Assembly: GCF_037975245.1 (NCBI RefSeq)
Contig: NC_092565.1
Span: 17,709,999 to 17,773,998 of the forward strand
Source: Apostichopus japonicus
Lineage: Eukaryota > Echinodermata > Holothuroidea > Aspidochirotida > Stichopodidae
DNA length: 64,000 bases
Direction: 5' to 3'
Shown: positions 63,301 through 64,000 of the stretch, piece after piece
Layout of the letters: each line of letters starts with the position of its first letter
How positions within the stretch are numbered: the first letter of the stretch is position 1
The notes under the pieces: model-generated
Told to the model about the DNA's origin: nothing
What the model saw: the letters and a program-made list of their open reading frames with translations, nothing else
The model's database searches: none
Translations under genes and position numbers: made by a program

Positions 63301-63862
63301 ACAAAAATGGTAATCGCTGTCATAAGGCCTTGCAAAAAAATTATCAGCCAAGGTGCAAAGCACCGCTTCTATGGCAGAAACTACGCTAGCGATACCTAAA
63401 TGATAGGTAAACGGCCTAACAAAATATAGTCTACACTAGCTGCATCTCTCTTTGCACCCACACGCACTTGAACGAACAAACATATTTGTAGATATAGCCT
63501 AGGTTAGTCTAGTTAAGAGAATATGAAGACGACCATCCAACTTCTAACATAACAAACTAATAAAGTATGTACAACGCAATAGACCTGGCCGAGGTTAGGG
63601 TCTATGCTGACGATTAGTAACAGTTACGCAGTAAAGTCTAGCCTAACTACGGTATTGCGTATTAATTCTAACATTAGCCTAACAGTAACAGTAAAATAGG
63701 CTAACGTAGGTTACGTTATCACACAAAACAAATGCGACAGAAAATTCATGTAACTTAAATGCTCAATTTCCTGCAGAAGAAAGTTAGCAAAATCATTCTC
63801 ACCATTTCATCTGATATTGTATCATCGTTCATAGTACTGGTGTCCATCTTTTCGGGAAACAT
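32535..63862 (-). CDS. BTRC: beta-TrCP / Slimb, F-box and WD40 substrate receptor of SCF ubiquitin ligase
   Basis: Binds Skp1 through its F-box and phosphodegrons of the DSG(x)nS type through its WD40 propeller, directing ubiquitylation of beta-catenin, I-kappa-B and Emi1 class substrates in cytoplasm and nucleus. Eleven exons join in frame: 63803-63862, 57724-57937, 51785-51971, 47990-48083, 41527-41664, 40955-41073, 39825-40074, 36202-36320, 34852-34962, 34282-34360, 32535-32747, giving about 527 residues (human forms are about 542-605). Domains in order: D dimerisation domain, F-box, linker, seven WD blades, and a tail ending SRTYTYVSK. Blade motifs GLRDN, GSSDS, CSKDR, SASGDR, GSSDN, GAYDG and SSHDD are all present. 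Vertebrates have two paralogs (BTRC, FBXW11); this looks like the single invertebrate ortholog. The exact N-terminus is uncertain, and exon 10 has 13 possible donors. Confidence 0.93.
33718..34310. repeat. 45-bp minisatellite built from an exon/intron boundary, 13 units
   Basis: Minus-strand unit: GGTACACTATGTCTGAGAAC then CCTTATG|GTAAGTATAGTA and GAACCA. Each unit holds the last 25 nt of beta-TrCP exon 10, its GT donor and about 19 nt of intron. The last exon base for each donor falls at 33743, 33788, 33833, 33877, 33922, 33967, 34012, 34057, 34102, 34147, 34192, 34237 and 34282. Spacing is 45 throughout except one of 44, where one base is lost. All 13 keep GGTAAG. Small variants: TTTGGTAAG (33967+45=34012 and 34237), GTAAGAATAG (33743, 33833, 34192) and a degraded unit at 33877. 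Confidence 0.95.
34282..34360 (-). CDS. BTRC: beta-TrCP exon 10, blade 6 end, with repeated donor
   Basis: The minimal exon of 79 nt encodes [20 protein letters not shown] then CLRTLM. This joins EHTGRVF of the last exon exactly as RTLVEHSGRVF does in vertebrates, so the donor at 34281 (ATG|GTAAGT) is the ancestral one. The sequence from TACACTATG in this exon through the donor is the founder of the minisatellite at 33718-34310. Twelve further donors lie downstream, and use of nine of them would lengthen the protein in frame. Confidence 0.92.
34852..34962 (-). CDS. BTRC: beta-TrCP exon 9, WD blade 6
   Basis: 111 nt encoding [36 protein letters not shown] and a split Gly codon. Acceptor TTTCAG, donor GTAAGT. 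Confidence 0.96.
35632..35966. repeat. Dispersed repeat with 47-bp inverted repeat
   Basis: Arms 35807-35853 and 35917-35963 are inverted and match at 46 of 47 positions (GGGGTTAATCAACGGTCTAG and onward to GATTAATGCAC), with a 63-bp loop. The motif TTAATCCTGTGAGTAACGCACG also occurs upstream at 35684-35705. Overall order of words matches 18490-18940. It lies in the intron between beta-TrCP exons 8 and 9 and probably represents a foldback transposon or MITE of unknown family. Confidence 0.75.
36202..36320 (-). CDS. BTRC: beta-TrCP exon 8, WD blade 5
   Basis: 119 nt encoding [39 protein letters not shown] and a split Arg codon. Acceptor CGAACAG, donor GTATGT. Confidence 0.96.
39287..39333. repeat. 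(TA)n microsatellite
   Basis: About 22 uninterrupted TA dinucleotides in the intron between beta-TrCP exons 7 and 8. Confidence 0.95.
39825..40074 (-). CDS. BTRC: beta-TrCP exon 7, WD blades 3 and 4
   Basis: 250 nt encoding [60 protein letters not shown] and [12 protein letters not shown]. The CSKDR and SASGDR turns, which in the human structure face the phosphodegron, are intact. Acceptor CTTCCAG, donor GTAAAC. Confidence 0.97.
40282..40373. repeat. 23-bp tandem repeat, four units
   Basis: Unit CCTTACTAGGAAACAGAGGT plus GAA, repeated four times with one or two changes each. It lies in the intron between beta-TrCP exons 6 and 7. Confidence 0.9.
40955..41073 (-). CDS. BTRC: beta-TrCP exon 6, WD blade 2
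   Basis: 119 nt encoding [39 protein letters not shown] and a split Arg codon. Blade 2 ends in the next exon. Donor GTAAGT. Confidence 0.96.
41527..41664 (-). CDS. BTRC: beta-TrCP exon 5, WD blade 1
   Basis: 138 nt, phase 0/0, encoding [20 protein letters not shown], then [20 protein letters not shown] and DNTIK. It contains the N-W-R-C-G and G-L-R-D-N motifs that mark this family. Confidence 0.96.
41665..47989. other. Large beta-TrCP intron (exon 4 to 5), no gene seen inside
   Basis: 6.3 kb of AT-rich intron with the 170-bp duplication, several G or C homopolymers (for example 44346-44356), a (GT)n run at about 47096-47111 and many TACTGTACAGTA-like words. Short open frames on both strands resemble nothing I recognise. 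Confidence 0.5.
43447..43735. repeat. Diverged tandem duplication, about 170-bp unit
   Basis: AGAAAGT..GTAAACAG, ATTCTCTCATTTTAGTTCGG, TATCAAATTTACATCCATG and AGTCATGAAAAT recur 170 bp later as AGAAAGTCTATAAACAG, ATTCTCTCAATTTAGTTCGG, TATCAAATTTTCATCCATG and AGTCATGAAAAT. It lies in the intron between beta-TrCP exons 4 and 5. Confidence 0.8.
47990..48083 (-). CDS. BTRC: beta-TrCP exon 4, linker between F-box and propeller
   Basis: 94 nt encoding [20 protein letters not shown] then [11 protein letters not shown], the helical linker that spaces Skp1 from the substrate site. Acceptor TTTTACAG, donor GTAAGA. Confidence 0.94.
48919..49166. repeat. 84-bp tandem repeat, about three copies
   Basis: GTGCATGGTAATTCTAGTAC at 48919 recurs at 49003 and 49087 as GTGTATGG.... 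Copies 1 and 2 are nearly identical; copy 3 has several changes. It is in the intron between beta-TrCP exons 3 and 4. Confidence 0.95.
49167..51784. other. beta-TrCP intron, no gene seen
   Basis: AT-rich with a TTTATTTATTTATTTATT run near 50394-50411 and no recognisable coding or RNA gene. Confidence 0.5.
51785..51971 (-). CDS. BTRC: beta-TrCP exon 3, F-box
   Basis: Encodes [40 protein letters not shown], then [20 protein letters not shown] and GW, a full Skp1-binding F-box. 187 nt, acceptor CTTTGCAG, donor GTAAGT; the last Trp codon is split with the next exon. Confidence 0.96.
51972..54289. other. beta-TrCP intron, left part, no gene seen
   Basis: Contains a short (TA)n at about 52211-52230 and several TACTGTACAGTA-like palindromes, otherwise featureless AT-rich DNA. 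Confidence 0.5.
54290..54660. repeat. Dispersed repeat copy 1, paired with 58350-58690
   Basis: Shares ordered blocks with the later copy: CTCTTTGTGAAGA, GGGAGATACAATATCTTAGTTT, CTTGTGTCTGG, TGATGTCATA, AACCCTGAAACCAGTGC, TTAGGTCAT..TTAAGAGG and ATCTCCA. Same orientation, clearly diverged. Family unknown. Confidence 0.7.
55375..55585. repeat. Dispersed repeat copy 1, paired with 57105-57325
   Basis: Shares TGTATGACCT, ATACAGGGA, CTTGCAAG, AATTATTC, TGTCAGGTTTAATC, GACATTAGAT, ACCTCC and TATAATGCCACATT..A with the copy 1.7 kb downstream, same orientation. Family unknown. Confidence 0.65.
57105..57325. repeat. Dispersed repeat copy 2, paired with 55375-55585
   Basis: Second copy of the repeat described at 55375, beginning CTGTATGACCTCCATTACTC and continuing past CAGCAATTGTCAGGTTTAAT. 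It contains extra internal sequence (GGCTAAAATTATTTATTGGG). Confidence 0.65.
57488..57662. repeat. Degenerate TACTCATACT-rich simple repeat
   Basis: Words TGTACTCATACTCATGCTTG and TACTGTACTCATACTTGTGC alternate irregularly, next to beta-TrCP exon 2. Confidence 0.6.
57724..57937 (-). CDS. BTRC: beta-TrCP exon 2, D (dimerisation) domain
   Basis: Encodes [16 protein letters not shown], then [20 protein letters not shown] and [20 protein letters not shown], ending [10 protein letters not shown]. This is the near-invariant segment before the F-box that mediates dimerisation. 214 nt, phase 0 in and phase 1 out, with acceptor CTTGCAG and donor GTAAGT. Confidence 0.95.
58350..58690. repeat. Dispersed repeat copy 2, paired with 54290-54660
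   Basis: Second copy of the repeat described at 54290, with GATCTTTGCGAAGAGCAAAT, GGGAGATATCTTAGTTT and TTAGGTCACTTTAAGAGG. It lies in the first beta-TrCP intron. Confidence 0.7.
58845..59060. repeat. GC-rich repeat-like island
   Basis: A locally GC-rich block (GGTGGGGTCCGTGGGCC, CATGGTGGGTCCATGGGC, CCCCGGTTGGGGTC, CCCCCCGGAAGCTCTGAG) in otherwise AT-rich intron. The self-similar GGGTCC words suggest a dispersed repeat. I see no reading frame. Confidence 0.45.
59533..61251. mobile_element. hAT-like element related to 27236-28952, about 1.72 kb
   Basis: Left end TAGTGTTCGACTGATTATAT followed by ACCGATTACCGATTA repeats. The right end carries the same motifs inverted (TGCCGATGCCGATTATTTAC then GAGTCGTCACTG). 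Length (about 1719 bp) is almost the same as that of the 27236 element, though the interiors differ. No clear 8-bp target duplication is seen, so the right boundary is approximate. It contains a nested foldback at 60100-60178. No transposase frame. Confidence 0.6.
60100..60178. repeat. Short foldback (35-bp arms)
   Basis: Arms 60100-60134 (TGTGTAAAAGTAAGTTAGCC...) and 60144-60178 are inverted and match at 31 of 35 positions around a 9-base loop, AGCCTAAGC. Probably a MITE nested in the hAT-like element. Confidence 0.85.
61252..62769. other. First beta-TrCP intron, no gene seen
   Basis: Includes a diverged 82-bp tandem duplication at about 61745-61905 (AGTACTGCTTGGCATAACAC then AGTACTGCTGGGCATAACAC, each followed by GGCCTA and GGTTCCT..G..GTCGT). 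The open frame 61407-61853 (+) runs through that duplication and shows no family resemblance. Confidence 0.5.
62788..62933. repeat. Interstitial telomere-like repeat, (CCCTAA) derived
   Basis: About 146 bp of CTTCCTAACCCCTAACCCTA interleaved with TTCCCTA or TTCTCTA, forming a higher-order unit of roughly 25-30 bp. CCCTAA is the complement of TTAGGG, the usual animal telomere unit. It lies in the first beta-TrCP intron. Confidence 0.85.
62934..63802. other. First beta-TrCP intron, 5' end, no gene seen
   Basis: AT-rich, becoming rich in TAGGCCTAAC and CTAACGTAGGTTACG words from 63400 on. No exon can be supported. Confidence 0.4.
63803..63862 (-). CDS. BTRC: beta-TrCP exon 1, putative start
   Basis: ATG at 63860-63862 opens [20 protein letters not shown] and the donor GTGAGAA begins at 63802. 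A second in-frame ATG lies at 63845-63847. The sequence TTTCCTTCAG just upstream (ending 63870) could be an acceptor, in which case this is an internal exon and translation could begin further 5'. N-termini of this family vary between isoforms, so the start is tentative. Phase 0 fits the next exon found, but an intervening short exon in the 5.9-kb intron cannot be excluded. Confidence 0.55.
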
Positions 63863-64000
63863 CGGAAATCTGAAGGAAATTCAATACAAAAACAATTGTG
63901 GCAATCTTGGGCAGCGTTCGTTTTTCGCCTAGTTCCTATATTCACCAAACCTAGACTAACTGCGCTTAGGCAGAGCTAGCTAGCTCCTACGTACATACGT
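63863..64000 (-). other. 5' flank or upstream intron of beta-TrCP exon 1
   Basis: Immediately upstream of the putative start. Contains GAGCTAGCTAGCTC and TACGTACATACGTA-like palindromes near the window edge and a possible acceptor TTTCCTTCAG ending at 63870. Whether this is 5' UTR, promoter or intron cannot be decided here. Confidence 0.3.

Noticed and set aside
1-64000. tRNA, rRNA, CRISPR arrays or bacterial operon structure
   Set aside because: None seen; the window is intron-rich animal DNA and the tandem arrays found are minisatellites without spacer/repeat structure.

Overview
This is animal nuclear DNA. Two large, intron-rich genes point towards each other (tail to tail), with roughly 12 kb of repeat-laden DNA between them. 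I would guess a deuterostome, most likely an echinoderm such as a sea cucumber. The grounds are the clear KIF20B-type and beta-TrCP-type products, short AT-rich introns with many small DNA transposons, words such as CCTAGGCCTA, and a TTAGGG-type interstitial repeat. The species call is inference only.

Left part (599-20224, + strand): the 3' part of a kinesin-6 gene of KIF20B (MPHOSPH1) type. 28 exons can be placed with consensus splice sites and continuous reading phase. They encode about 1256 residues: the post-motor neck, a long coiled-coil stalk, an acidic region, a basic nuclear-targeting region and a conserved C-terminal tail ending at TGA 20222-20224. The motor domain lies upstream of the window. 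Every exon from 2548 to 17188 is a multiple of three with phase 0 at both ends. Three 87-nt exons (with relatives of 66 and 93 nt) are tandem duplicates, and five exons in a row are exactly 117 nt. The introns hold a broken LINE in reverse orientation, hAT-type and other MITEs, and small tandem repeats.

Middle (20225-32534): no convincing gene. It holds the likely 3' UTRs of both genes, a hAT MITE with a perfect 8-bp target duplication, a 1.7-kb non-autonomous hAT-like element and assorted low-complexity DNA.

Right part (32535-63862, - strand): a complete or nearly complete beta-TrCP/Slimb gene (BTRC/FBXW11 ortholog), the substrate receptor of the SCF ubiquitin ligase. 11 coding exons give about 527 residues: dimerisation (D) domain, F-box and seven WD40 blades. 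Its introns carry two copies of a 1.7-kb hAT-like family's relatives, duplicated repeats, minisatellites and many TACTGTACAGTA-like palindromes.

The most striking observation is at 33718-34310. A 45-bp minisatellite has been made from the exon 10/intron boundary of beta-TrCP. It carries 13 tandem copies of the 5' splice site at the exon end, and most copies stay open in the beta-TrCP reading frame, so alternative donor choice could add multiples of 15 residues between WD blades 6 and 7.
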